DNA of 64,000 bases, taken from JANPEZ01 sp031423155. Lineage in GTDB: Bacteria > Actinomycetota > UBA4738 > HRBIN12. Below, in pieces: positions 51,968 to 59,945 of this stretch (positions within the stretch are counted from its first letter, which is position 1; each line of letters opens with the position of its first letter). The notes below the pieces were generated by a model that was not told the DNA's origin, made no database searches, and saw nothing but the letters and a program-made list of their open reading frames with translations. Made by a program: the position numbers and the translations under genes. The stretch covers positions 62,001 to 126,000 of the forward strand of contig JANPEZ010000161.1 in NCBI GenBank assembly GCA_031423155.1, read 5' to 3'.

Positions 51968-52843
51968 CTAGCCTAAGGCCTCCCGCGCGAAACGATCTAT
52001 CCGCCGAGCAAGGGCCGCCGGCTGCTGCAACGGTAAGTCGTGGATCCCCTCCATCCAGGCGAACCTGACGGGCCTTCCCTTCGATGCCGTCCTTGCCTCG
52101 GCCATCGCGCCGGCTTTCGCCGAGGACCAGTCGTCGCCCTCGCTGCTCCGAACCGCGATCGCGAGTGTCGGCACGCCGAGTCGCGCGTACAGAGGCAGGG
52201 TGTCCTGCTCCCAGATCGCCCGCAGGATCTTGAAGTGTCTGGCGTGAGAAAGGTTCGGCCGGATGCGGCCGTCGCGACCGACTTGCATGACCGCGAGGAC
52301 GATGTCCTCGATCTCGGGGGTTACTTCCACGATCTCGTCCATGAACATCCGGATCATCTTGCGGAACTCGTCCACGTGCATCCCCGCGAGCTTGGGAGGC
52401 GCAAGTGCCCGCCGCGCGCTCGCCCAATCCGGGAAAAACCGTCGCGGTCCGGCCAATCCGCCATCCACCAGTACCGCTCCCGCGATCGCCTTCGGTCTCT
52501 TGGCCGCCAGCTCCAGAGCGACCATCGCCCCCCAAGAATGTCCGACGAGGATCGGCCGCCGCATCCGCGCGGTGCGAGCCACGGCGAGTGCATCGGTTGC
52601 AACCATGTCGAACCCATACCCGCCCGAGGGCTTGCCGCTGAGGCCGTGCCCTCGCGCGTCGAAGGTCACGACCCGGTAGCGCTTCACGAGCTGCGGCAGC
52701 ATCAGGTCCCAGATGTGCTGCGAGGAAGCGAGTCCGTGGTGCAGGAGCAGAGCCGGAGCATCCGCGGTCGGTCCGTCCCACGTCCTGCCGGATAGTCGGA
52801 TGTCGCCGGCACCTCTCGCCTCGAACGCGCGCCCTGGTTCCAC
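51968..52843 (-). CDS. Alpha/beta hydrolase
   Basis: 291 residues. The nucleophile elbow is GHSWGA (Ser103), the oxyanion segment HHGLASSQHIW, and the catalytic His is in GIHDLPLQQP near the end. It has a DARGHGLSG strand-turn typical of esterases, haloperoxidase-like proteins and C-C hydrolases. The substrate is unknown. The GTG start is supported by a TAGCAT box (52850-52855). Confidence 0.85.
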   Translation of the reverse strand: MEPGRAFEARGAGDIRLSGRTWDGPTADAPALLLHHGLASSQHIWDLMLPQLVKRYRVVTFDARGHGLSGKPSGGYGFDMVATDALAVARTARMRRPILVGHSWGAMVALELAAKRPKAIAGAVLVDGGLAGPRRFFPDWASARRALAPPKLAGMHVDEFRKMIRMFMDEIVEVTPEIEDIVLAVMQVGRDGRIRPNLSHARHFKILRAIWEQDTLPLYARLGVPTLAIAVRSSEGDDWSSAKAGAMAEARTASKGRPVRFAWMEGIHDLPLQQPAALARRIDRFAREALG

Positions 52844-52849
52844 CGAGCC

Positions 52850-52855
52850 ATGCTA
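52850..52855 (-). promoter_or_regulatory. -10-like TAGCAT box deciding the hydrolase start
   Basis: The minus-strand TAGCAT lies six bases before the GTG at 52843. A nearby ATG is out of frame and covered by the box. Confidence 0.4.
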
Positions 52856-52920
52856 GCGGCCCTTCGCGCGTTCTCGCGCCCCGGGGTAGTCTTGTGCGAC
52901 CCGACAGGAAGGGGAAGTAC

Positions 52921-53205
52921 ATGTACGGAACCGTGGCTCGCACTCGCGTCAAGGCCGAGAACCACGACGCTCTCCGCAAGATCTTCGAGCAGCAGACCGC
53001 CGGGGGCGCGCCGGCCGGGTTCGTCTCCGGCCACACGCTCTTCGAGAACGACAGCGACGTGGTCTGGCTCTTCGCGGTCTTCTCGGACAAGGCCTCCTAC
53101 GAGGCGAACGCCGACTCGCCGGCTCAGCACGAGCAGTACCTGGCGTACCGAGCCCTCATGGAGGACGAGCCCGAGTGGCACGATGGTGAGATCGAGGCGA
53201 TGTAG
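52921..53205 (+). CDS. ABM-superfamily (dimeric alpha-beta barrel) monooxygenase-like protein
   Basis: 94 residues. It begins MYGTVARTRVKAENHDAL, a strand-helix pattern typical of antibiotic-biosynthesis-monooxygenase-like or heme-degrading barrels, followed by SGHTLFENDSDVVWLFAVFSD. The active residue is not obvious. GGAAGGGGAAG precedes the ATG well, so the longer frame is not used. A TAGTCT box (52887-52892) may be the -10. It ends three bases before the convergent MFS gene. Confidence 0.75.
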   Translation: MYGTVARTRVKAENHDALRKIFEQQTAGGAPAGFVSGHTLFENDSDVVWLFAVFSDKASYEANADSPAQHEQYLAYRALMEDEPEWHDGEIEAM

Positions 53206-53208
53206 CGC

Positions 53209-54420
53209 CTAACTAGCGGGCTTCTCATCCTTGCTGAGGAAACCTCCCAGGACGATCCCGAGGGTCGCAACCGAGATTACCGCCATCGTCGCACGAAGGT
53301 TGATCGTGTCGGCTACCCAGCCGAGCAGCGGGGGGCTGAAGACGAACCCGGTGTAGCCGACCGTGGTTACGGCCGCGATCGCCGTCGTCGGATCCTCCTC
53401 CGAGCGATTCACGAGGCCGAACGCGGCCGGCGCCGCGGCGGCGATCGTGAAGCCGAGGGCCAGGAAGGCGCCCCCCGCGACGACCGTGCTGCTCGTGATG
53501 GTCGCGACCAGAGCTCCGGCGGCAGAGCCGAACCCCGCCACGAGGATCGTCTTGCGGTAACCCAGTCCGAAGAGCACGCGGCCGGCGAAGAGCCTGCCCA
53601 GCATCAGGGCGGCTGAGAACGCCGAGAACGCCACGGCCGTCGCGAGCACCGACGCGCCGAGCTCGCTGCGAACGTACAGACCCGACCACGTGTCCATCGA
53701 GCCTTCGACGAGGAAGGCCGAGAGCACGACGAAAGCGGGAACGATCAGGACGGGTGACCGCTTGAGCGCTGAAATGGACAGCTTCGTAGCGACAGCTATC
53801 GGGGTGCGTTCGGCCGAAGCGGTTCTCGCGTTCCAGACGGCGGTGGCGAATAGAGCGACTCCCGTGAGCATGATCGCGATGCGGTAGTCGATGTGGGCCG
53901 TGCGAAGAGCGCCGGCGCCGAGCGCTCCCGTGATCCCTCCGGCGGCGTAGGAAGCGTGCAGCCACTGCAGGACGGGCCGGTTCGTGCGCGCCTCGGCCCG
54001 CTGCGCGGCCACGTTCAAGAAGACGTCCACGAGCCCATTACCCGCGCCAACGACGATGAAGCCGATGATCAGGAAGGTCGTCGGGGCGAAAGCGGTAGCG
54101 AAGGCGCCTACTCCCAACAGACCCAGGGCGAGCGGAACGGTCGAAGCGAGAGCGAACGGTTGGAGCCTCGGAGCCAGCAACACCATCGCAAGGATCGAGA
54201 AGCTCGACAGGAACGTGTACTGGATCCCGATGCCGCTCTGCGTGAGCGCATGGTGTCGGAGGAAGTCCAACACGAGGATGACCCAGACCCCCCAGTATTG
54301 GCCGAAGCTCCAGTAGCCGGCCAGGAGCGGCGCTATCTCGCGTCTGGCGTCTTGCCTGGAGACTCCCTCACCCGCTAGATAGGGTCGGAACGGCATCTTG
54401 TCCTGGGTCACGTCGCACAT
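53209..54420 (-). CDS. Major facilitator superfamily transporter
   Basis: 403 residues with twelve hydrophobic segments in two halves. Between them lies a short basic loop (VWNARTASAERTPIAVATK). The second half holds GSMDTWSGLYVRSELG, a feature of the FucP/Bsc6-like MFS group that carries sugars or small organic solutes. The substrate is unknown. It ends three bases from the ABM-like gene and is divergent from potA, with about 60 bp between their starts. Confidence 0.83.
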   Translation of the reverse strand: MCDVTQDKMPFRPYLAGEGVSRQDARREIAPLLAGYWSFGQYWGVWVILVLDFLRHHALTQSGIGIQYTFLSSFSILAMVLLAPRLQPFALASTVPLALGLLGVGAFATAFAPTTFLIIGFIVVGAGNGLVDVFLNVAAQRAEARTNRPVLQWLHASYAAGGITGALGAGALRTAHIDYRIAIMLTGVALFATAVWNARTASAERTPIAVATKLSISALKRSPVLIVPAFVVLSAFLVEGSMDTWSGLYVRSELGASVLATAVAFSAFSAALMLGRLFAGRVLFGLGYRKTILVAGFGSAAGALVATITSSTVVAGGAFLALGFTIAAAAPAAFGLVNRSEEDPTTAIAAVTTVGYTGFVFSPPLLGWVADTINLRATMAVISVATLGIVLGGFLSKDEKPAS

Positions 54421-54482
54421 GATTCCACATGGATCGAGCGGTGATGCGATCCGCTGGACAGGTGATGTAAACTCCGGCGGTC

Positions 54483-55598
54483 ATGGCAGGCGGAGAGGTC
54501 CAGCTCGTAGATCTGGTGAAGCGCTTCGCCGACTTCGAGGCGGTCGCGGGGATCAACCTGCACATGCCCGCGGGTGAGTTCTTCTCGCTACTTGGTCCCT
54601 CCGGATGCGGGAAGACGACGTCGCTTCGCATGATCGCCGGTTTCGAGCGGCCGAGCGAGGGCCAGATCCTCTTGGACGGCGTCGACATGGCGCAGGTCCC
54701 GCCCCACAAGCGGAACGTGAACACGGTCTTCCAGTCCTACGCACTGTTCCCGCACCTCACGGTCGCCGAGAACGTCGCGTTCGGCCTTCGGTACAAGAAG
54801 GCGAGCAAGCAGGAGATGAAGCAGCGAGTGGGGGATGCACTCGAGCTGGTGCAGCTCTCCGGGTACGACAAACGCCGCCCGACGCAGCTCTCAGGAGGCC
54901 AGCAGCAGCGCGTGGCGCTGGCGCGGGCGCTGATCCTCAACCCGGCCGTCCTGCTCCTGGACGAGCCCCTCGGAGCGCTGGATGCGAAGCTGCGCAAGCG
55001 GCTGCAGATCGAACTGAAAGCCCTCCAGGAAGAGGTCGGCATCACGTTCATCTACGTGACGCACGATCAGGAGGAGGCCCTGACGATGTCCGATCGGATC
55101 GCGGTCATGTCACAGGGCCGCGTCGAACAGGTCGGACCTCCGAAAGAGATCTACGAGGAACCCGCCACCGCCTACGTCGCGGACTTCCTTGGTGTCTCGA
55201 ATCTATTGGAGGCCAAGGCATCCGGGGCGACCTCGGGTGGGTGCGCCGTCAAGCTTGGCGAGTTCGACTTCATCGCCGGAAGAGGTGACGCCGACGTCGC
55301 CGGTGACGTCAAGCTCACGATCCGCCCGGAACGGATCCAGTTGGAGTCCTCCGGAGTGACGGGCGAGAACCGCATGCCCGCCATGGTGGAGCGCACGGTG
55401 TACGTCGGCTCGATCATGCAGATACTCGTGAACCTGCCCTCGGGCTCGCGCATCCAGGCGTGGGTTCCCAACGACGGGGTCGTCGAGCCTTACCCCTCCG
55501 GAACGCCGATCACGGTGTGCATGCCGCGCGATGCGCTGCGGGTGCTGCCGGATTCAGGCGCAGACGTCCTGGTGAACGCCGAGCTCGACGAGCAGTAG
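54483..55598 (+). CDS. potA: Polyamine-type ABC transporter ATPase PotA
   Basis: 371 residues. It has Walker A GPSGCGKTT, Q-loop VFQSYALFPH, signature LSGGQQQR and Walker B LLLDEPLGALD, then a C-terminal TOBE regulatory domain from about residue 285 (VKLTIRPERIQLE). It powers uptake through the two permeases encoded tail to tail with it. A TAAACT box (54468-54473) lies nine bases before the ATG. Its separation on the opposite strand from the other pot genes is unusual; the substrate (spermidine/putrescine) is assigned by family. Confidence 0.85.
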   Translation: MAGGEVQLVDLVKRFADFEAVAGINLHMPAGEFFSLLGPSGCGKTTSLRMIAGFERPSEGQILLDGVDMAQVPPHKRNVNTVFQSYALFPHLTVAENVAFGLRYKKASKQEMKQRVGDALELVQLSGYDKRRPTQLSGGQQQRVALARALILNPAVLLLDEPLGALDAKLRKRLQIELKALQEEVGITFIYVTHDQEEALTMSDRIAVMSQGRVEQVGPPKEIYEEPATAYVADFLGVSNLLEAKASGATSGGCAVKLGEFDFIAGRGDADVAGDVKLTIRPERIQLESSGVTGENRMPAMVERTVYVGSIMQILVNLPSGSRIQAWVPNDGVVEPYPSGTPITVCMPRDALRVLPDSGADVLVNAELDEQ

Positions 55599-55630
55599 CA
55601 CGGCCCGACCTGGTTCCCTTCTTCTTCTGG

Positions 55631-56530
55631 CTACAGCTGCGTGAAGGTCGAGACGTCGCCTCCACCTTGGCCCCGCGAGACCCGGCGGTAGCCCAGGTAC
55701 CCCAACACGATCACGACCGTCGTGGTGACCAGCATGAGGGTGGCGGCGGCGTTCACTGCCGGCGTCGCGGAGGCGCGCGCAGTGACGTAGATGAATATCG
55801 AGAGGGGCTGGCTGCTCGCAGGACCGGACAGGTATCGCACCGTTACGAAGTCGTCGACCGTGTCGGCGAAAACGATCGCCAGGCTCGCAAGGATCGCCGG
55901 GTAGAGCAGCGGCAACAGGACGCGACGGACGGACTGCCGGGGTGAGGCCCCAAGGTCCATCCCCGCTTCCTCGTACTCCTTGCCGATCGAGAGCAATCGC
56001 GCGCGCACGATGATGACCGGATAGGAGATCTGATAAGTCACGAGCCCCGCGATCTGGGCGAATGTTCCGAGTTTCACGAAGGTGAAGAGATGCTGCACCG
56101 TAAGCAGCATCGCCAGACCGATGATGATCTCTGGTATCACGAACGTCACCAGCATCGCGAAGTTCGCCACGTTGGCAGGCCGACCTCTCCAACGATCGAT
56201 CCCGATCGCGAACATCACGCCGAGCGGCACCGCCACTATCATCGTCACGAAGGACAGGATGTAGGTCTGCATGATCGCACGGCGCAGAACCGGATCCTGG
56301 AACAACGCCTGTTGGTCGGGATCGTCGATCCACCACCTCAGACCGAAGGTCTGAAAGACCGTGTTCGATCGCCCCGCGTTGAATGACATCAGGATCGCGA
56401 TCAGCACCGGCAGGATCGACCATGAGAGGTAGCCGATCGTGACCCACTGCAGCACACGCGGCTTGCGCCAGGGGTTGTGCAACCATCCCGCGAATCCGCG
56501 GGTACCCCCGGGCGTCGAGACGGTGCTCAT
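55631..56530 (-). CDS. potC: Polyamine-type ABC permease PotC
   Basis: 299 residues with six membrane segments. The EAA loop that contacts the ATPase is EEAGMDLGASPRQSVRRVLLPLL. The first helix and the ILMSFNAGRSNT region match PotC-type permeases. The ATG overlaps the potB stop by four bases, with AGGAGG just upstream. The stop faces the potA stop across 32 bp. Confidence 0.85.
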   Translation of the reverse strand: MSTVSTPGGTRGFAGWLHNPWRKPRVLQWVTIGYLSWSILPVLIAILMSFNAGRSNTVFQTFGLRWWIDDPDQQALFQDPVLRRAIMQTYILSFVTMIVAVPLGVMFAIGIDRWRGRPANVANFAMLVTFVIPEIIIGLAMLLTVQHLFTFVKLGTFAQIAGLVTYQISYPVIIVRARLLSIGKEYEEAGMDLGASPRQSVRRVLLPLLYPAILASLAIVFADTVDDFVTVRYLSGPASSQPLSIFIYVTARASATPAVNAAATLMLVTTTVVIVLGYLGYRRVSRGQGGGDVSTFTQL

Positions 56531-57498
56531 TTGGCCTCCTGGGCCTTCAGCGTGCCGCGCAGGTAATAGACCATCGGTACCAGGAGTATCACCATCAGGA
56601 TCAACACGAGGACGGCTCCGTTGGGTCCTTGGCCGGCTGTTATGACGGAGCCGTCGATCAGGTTTCCGATCATCGTGGTGTTCGGCGATCCGGACAACAG
56701 GTTGTTCGTGTAGTAATCGCCGAACATCGGCAGCGCCACGATCACCATCCCGGCGTAGATCGCCGGTTTGGACAGAGGCAGCGTGACTCGCCAGAAGGTC
56801 TGCGCGGGGCTGGCACCCAGATCGCGCCCCGCCTCCAGAAGACTCGGCTGGATCCGGTCCAGATACCCGAACAGAGGCAGGATCATGTACGGGATGTAGC
56901 CGTAGACGAGCCCGAGCACCACTGTGATGTCCTTGCCGGAGAGCCAGCTGATCGGTTCGGAGATCAGATGGAGCTTCTCCAGGATCACGTTGACGTACCC
57001 GTCGTCGGACAGAAGGTTTACCCACGCGAGCATCCGCATCAGATAGCTGATCCAGAACGGCGAGATGAGCGCCACCAGGATCAGGGTTCGGTACTTCCCT
57101 CCATGTCGTGCGGTGTAGTAGGCCACGGCATACCCAACGACGAGGCAGATGGTGCTCGCGATGGCCACGTACATGAACGTTCGGATATAGGTGGGGCGCA
57201 GATACGGATCGGTTCCAAGGATATGTCCGAGTACGCCGGAGATGTACTTGTTCGTCCAATACCAAGGCTGCCAAACGGGAAGAGGGTTCCGAAAGCTGTC
57301 GATCGTGCCGAAGGCCACCGAGATCACGGCGTAGAACGGCACGACGAAGAAGACGATCAGCCACATCACTCCGGGGATCGCGAACGAGGGCCAGAACCAT
57401 CGGGGGTACCACGCGCCGTACTCGCTTCGGCGGGCCTGTTCGGCCCGCCGAAGCTGACGACGCGAAGGTTCGGCTACCTCCGGGGTGGTCTCAGGCAC
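56527..57498 (-). CDS. potB: Polyamine-type ABC permease PotB
   Basis: 323 residues. A charged N-terminal extension of about 35 residues (many Arg and Glu) precedes the first helix. The EAA loop is LEAGRDLGASPAQTFWRVTLPLS. The later MFGDYYTNNLLSG region is typical of PotB-like permeases. Its start overlaps the potD stop and its stop overlaps the potC start, so the three genes form one transcript in the order D-B-C. Confidence 0.87.
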   Translation of the reverse strand: MPETTPEVAEPSRRQLRRAEQARRSEYGAWYPRWFWPSFAIPGVMWLIVFFVVPFYAVISVAFGTIDSFRNPLPVWQPWYWTNKYISGVLGHILGTDPYLRPTYIRTFMYVAIASTICLVVGYAVAYYTARHGGKYRTLILVALISPFWISYLMRMLAWVNLLSDDGYVNVILEKLHLISEPISWLSGKDITVVLGLVYGYIPYMILPLFGYLDRIQPSLLEAGRDLGASPAQTFWRVTLPLSKPAIYAGMVIVALPMFGDYYTNNLLSGSPNTTMIGNLIDGSVITAGQGPNGAVLVLILMVILLVPMVYYLRGTLKAQEAK

Positions 57499-58834
57499 CC
57501 GCCTTGAACTCCTGCCACGCTTCGGACCACAGAGCGTCGCCTTCGGGCGACAGCTCGTGGCCGCGGAATAGAGCGTTGTTCAGGTCGTCCTCCCTCACGA
57601 CGGCATCGGGCATCCACGGGGGGACGTAGGGGATCGGCGGTGCCCACTTGGAGATAGCGGAGTAGCGTCCTTCCGTGCTCGTGAGCGCGTCGACGTCCGC
57701 CTGCTTCTGCGGCGGCTGGTATCCGTTCCAGCTGAAGTTGTCCATCGCGTGCTGGAAGTCCAGGAAGTAGTTCATGAACAGGTGCGCGAGTACGGGGTTC
57801 TGCGCGTTGGCGCCGATAGCCATCATGTCGTTGTCGGTGGGTCCGGTCCGGTCTGCCGGGAACCAGTACCCGAGGGTCTCATAGTTCTCTTGGGTGTAGT
57901 CCGGGACGTAGCCCCAGCCTGCCACGATGTCGCCCGACCAGGCGTTGTGGATCCAGTAGTCGCCCTTGGGCAGGCGGGCATAAACGCCGTTGATGGACGT
58001 CCGCACGTTCACGAGCTCCACGAGCTCGAGTAGCGCATCCTTCGCCTTGGTGATATCTGCCGGGTTCTCAGTGTTGACGTCGTTGATCCCGAGCTTCTGC
58101 AGCGCGAACGCGATGGTGTCGCGCGTGGAGTCGTATACGCCCACCTTGTCCTTGTACTTGGGGTCCCAGAGCATCGCCCTTGGGTTGGGGTTGCCGCGGA
58201 TCTCGTCGTCGGTGATCTGGTCGCGCCTGTAGGCGATCCCGGTGGTGTAGGTGGTGTAAGGGACGGTGTACTGGGCACCCTTGTCGTAGAACGGATCTTG
58301 CAGGTTGTCCCAGACATTGGCAGCGAGATTCGATATGTAGCTGTGGTTGAGAGGCTGCAGGTAGCCGGCCTTCACGAGTCTGCCGAGTGGGTCGACGGTG
58401 GGGAAGAAGATATCGAAGTTGAACTGCCCGGTCTGGATCTTCGCGACGGCCTCCTCCATGTTGCTGAAGGTCGTCCATTCGTAGTTGCAGTCGTACTCGG
58501 CACAGAATTCGTCGATGATCTTCTTCCACATGTAGGCGTCCCAGTTGTAGATCTGAAGAGTGGCGCCCTTCTCCGGCTGCAGGCCGTCGGCGATCGGCTG
58601 GCCGACGAGCGGCAGCCTCACGGGGTTGTCGGGTGTCGCCACGTCGACGGTTCCTCCGGTGGAGCCGTCGGTGCGGGGGTTCGAACAAGCCGCCATGATG
58701 GCCGCCAGGCTGGGAAGCGTGATCGCCGCACCGGCGGAGGTGCGCAGGAAATCGCGGCGCGATACCGACCGGCCCTTCTTGGCCTCCATGTACTCCCGAG
58801 CGTCTTTCCAGCCTTCTCGTGGATGCCGTCGCAT
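57491..58834 (-). CDS. potD: Polyamine-binding lipoprotein PotD, Tat-exported
   Basis: 447 residues. A twin-arginine signal (SRRDFLRTSAG) leads to a lipobox IMAAC, so a folded lipoprotein is exported by Tat. The binding domain has QIYNWDAYMWKKII, TFSNMEEAVAKIQTG and the NAWSGDIVAGWGY pocket region with Trp and Asp as in PotD/PotF. The ATG at 58834 is chosen because GGGAGG sits eight bases upstream; an ATG at 58855 is in frame. A nine-base inverted repeat lies upstream (58859-58884). It heads the potDBC transcript. Confidence 0.87.
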   Translation of the reverse strand: MRRHPREGWKDAREYMEAKKGRSVSRRDFLRTSAGAAITLPSLAAIMAACSNPRTDGSTGGTVDVATPDNPVRLPLVGQPIADGLQPEKGATLQIYNWDAYMWKKIIDEFCAEYDCNYEWTTFSNMEEAVAKIQTGQFNFDIFFPTVDPLGRLVKAGYLQPLNHSYISNLAANVWDNLQDPFYDKGAQYTVPYTTYTTGIAYRRDQITDDEIRGNPNPRAMLWDPKYKDKVGVYDSTRDTIAFALQKLGINDVNTENPADITKAKDALLELVELVNVRTSINGVYARLPKGDYWIHNAWSGDIVAGWGYVPDYTQENYETLGYWFPADRTGPTDNDMMAIGANAQNPVLAHLFMNYFLDFQHAMDNFSWNGYQPPQKQADVDALTSTEGRYSAISKWAPPIPYVPPWMPDAVVREDDLNNALFRGHELSPEGDALWSEAWQEFKAGA

Positions 58835-58858
58835 CTGGTTGCCCTCCCTCGCCATTGT

Positions 58859-58884
58859 CCGCGCTGACCGACCGTTCAGCGCGG
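58859..58884. promoter_or_regulatory. Nine-base inverted repeat in the potD leader
   Basis: CCGCGCTGA (58859-58867), eight bases, TCAGCGCGG (58876-58884) is a perfect inverted repeat 25 bases before the chosen potD start. It could be a repressor operator or an RNA hairpin near the ribosome site. Confidence 0.5.
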
Positions 58885-59111
58885 TGAAGTGCGATGAGTA
58901 ACACAGGGGCTATATGGTCTGCAAGTGTCCCCCTTGGATACCCGAACTACTTAGCCAGCCCTGCCGTGACCCGAAGGCTCGAGCCTTCACGCGGTGATAC
59001 GTCTCGAGGGCCTCCTGCGGATGGTCAGGGCCGTGTCTGGGCGGGGCTCGGATGAGTATCATGCCCGCCCCAGCCGCGCCTGCCGAAGCCCCTGAGAAAG
59101 AGGGATACCCA

Positions 59112-59945
59112 GTGGAAGAGTCAACGGCTAACGTACCCGTCCTGCTCGCCGAGGATCTTGGCCCGGTCCGCAGGTTCACCATGAACCGGCCGAAGGCTCT
59201 GAACGCCCTTTCGGGGCAGTTGATCGAGGCCCTCTCCGAGGCGTTCCGAGCCGGAGCGCAGGACCCCTCCGTGCGGGTGATGATCCTGCGGGGCGCAGGC
59301 CGGGCGTTCTGCTCGGGCTACGACCTGACCGAAGATGCCGATACCGGTGGCAAGGACACGGTCGGCTGGTACGAAGAGCTGAAGGCCTCGGCCGACAAGA
59401 TGCTCGAGATATTCGACAACCCGAAGCCCATCATCGCCCAGGTTCATTCCTACTGCCTGGCCGGTGGCTGCGATCTGATGATGATCTGCGACATCTGCGT
59501 CTGCTCGGACGACGCGCGTTTCGGCGAACCCGAGATCCGATTCGGATCAGGGGTCGTCACGATGGTGATGCCATGGGTGATCGGCGCTCGCAAGGCCAAA
59601 GAGCTCCTCTTCACCGGCGAGGACCGCATCGATGCTGCCGAGGCGCTGCGGATCGGCCTCGTCAACAAAGTCGTCCCCGCAGGCGAGCTCGACGCGGCGA
59701 CGCTTTCCCTGGCGGAGGAGATCGCGAAGAACGATCCCTTCGCCGTGGCCATGCAGAAGAAGGCCATCAACCGCATGTGGGAGAACTCCGGGTTCCGCGA
59801 GGCGATCGCCGCCAACGTCGAGATGGACACGCTCATCGAGGCGGCCGACCTGCCCGAGCGCACGGAGTTCCGCAAGATCACGATGGAGCAGGGATTGAAG
59901 GCCGCGATCGCATGGAGGGACGCCCGGTTCCGTGAGAACGCATGA
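59112..59945 (+). CDS. Enoyl-CoA hydratase/isomerase family protein
   Basis: 277 residues of the crotonase fold. The oxyanion segments are RGAGRAFCSGYDL and AQVHSYCLAGGCDLMMICD, followed by ARFGEPEIRFGSG, which has the glutamate used by hydratases. The GTG at 59112 is chosen because GAGGGA lies six bases upstream; ATGs at 59052 and 59061 are in frame but lack ribosome sites. Its stop overlaps the ATG of an acyl-CoA synthetase, so the pair probably acts on one acyl-CoA. Confidence 0.84.
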   Translation: MEESTANVPVLLAEDLGPVRRFTMNRPKALNALSGQLIEALSEAFRAGAQDPSVRVMILRGAGRAFCSGYDLTEDADTGGKDTVGWYEELKASADKMLEIFDNPKPIIAQVHSYCLAGGCDLMMICDICVCSDDARFGEPEIRFGSGVVTMVMPWVIGARKAKELLFTGEDRIDAAEALRIGLVNKVVPAGELDAATLSLAEEIAKNDPFAVAMQKKAINRMWENSGFREAIAANVEMDTLIEAADLPERTEFRKITMEQGLKAAIAWRDARFRENA

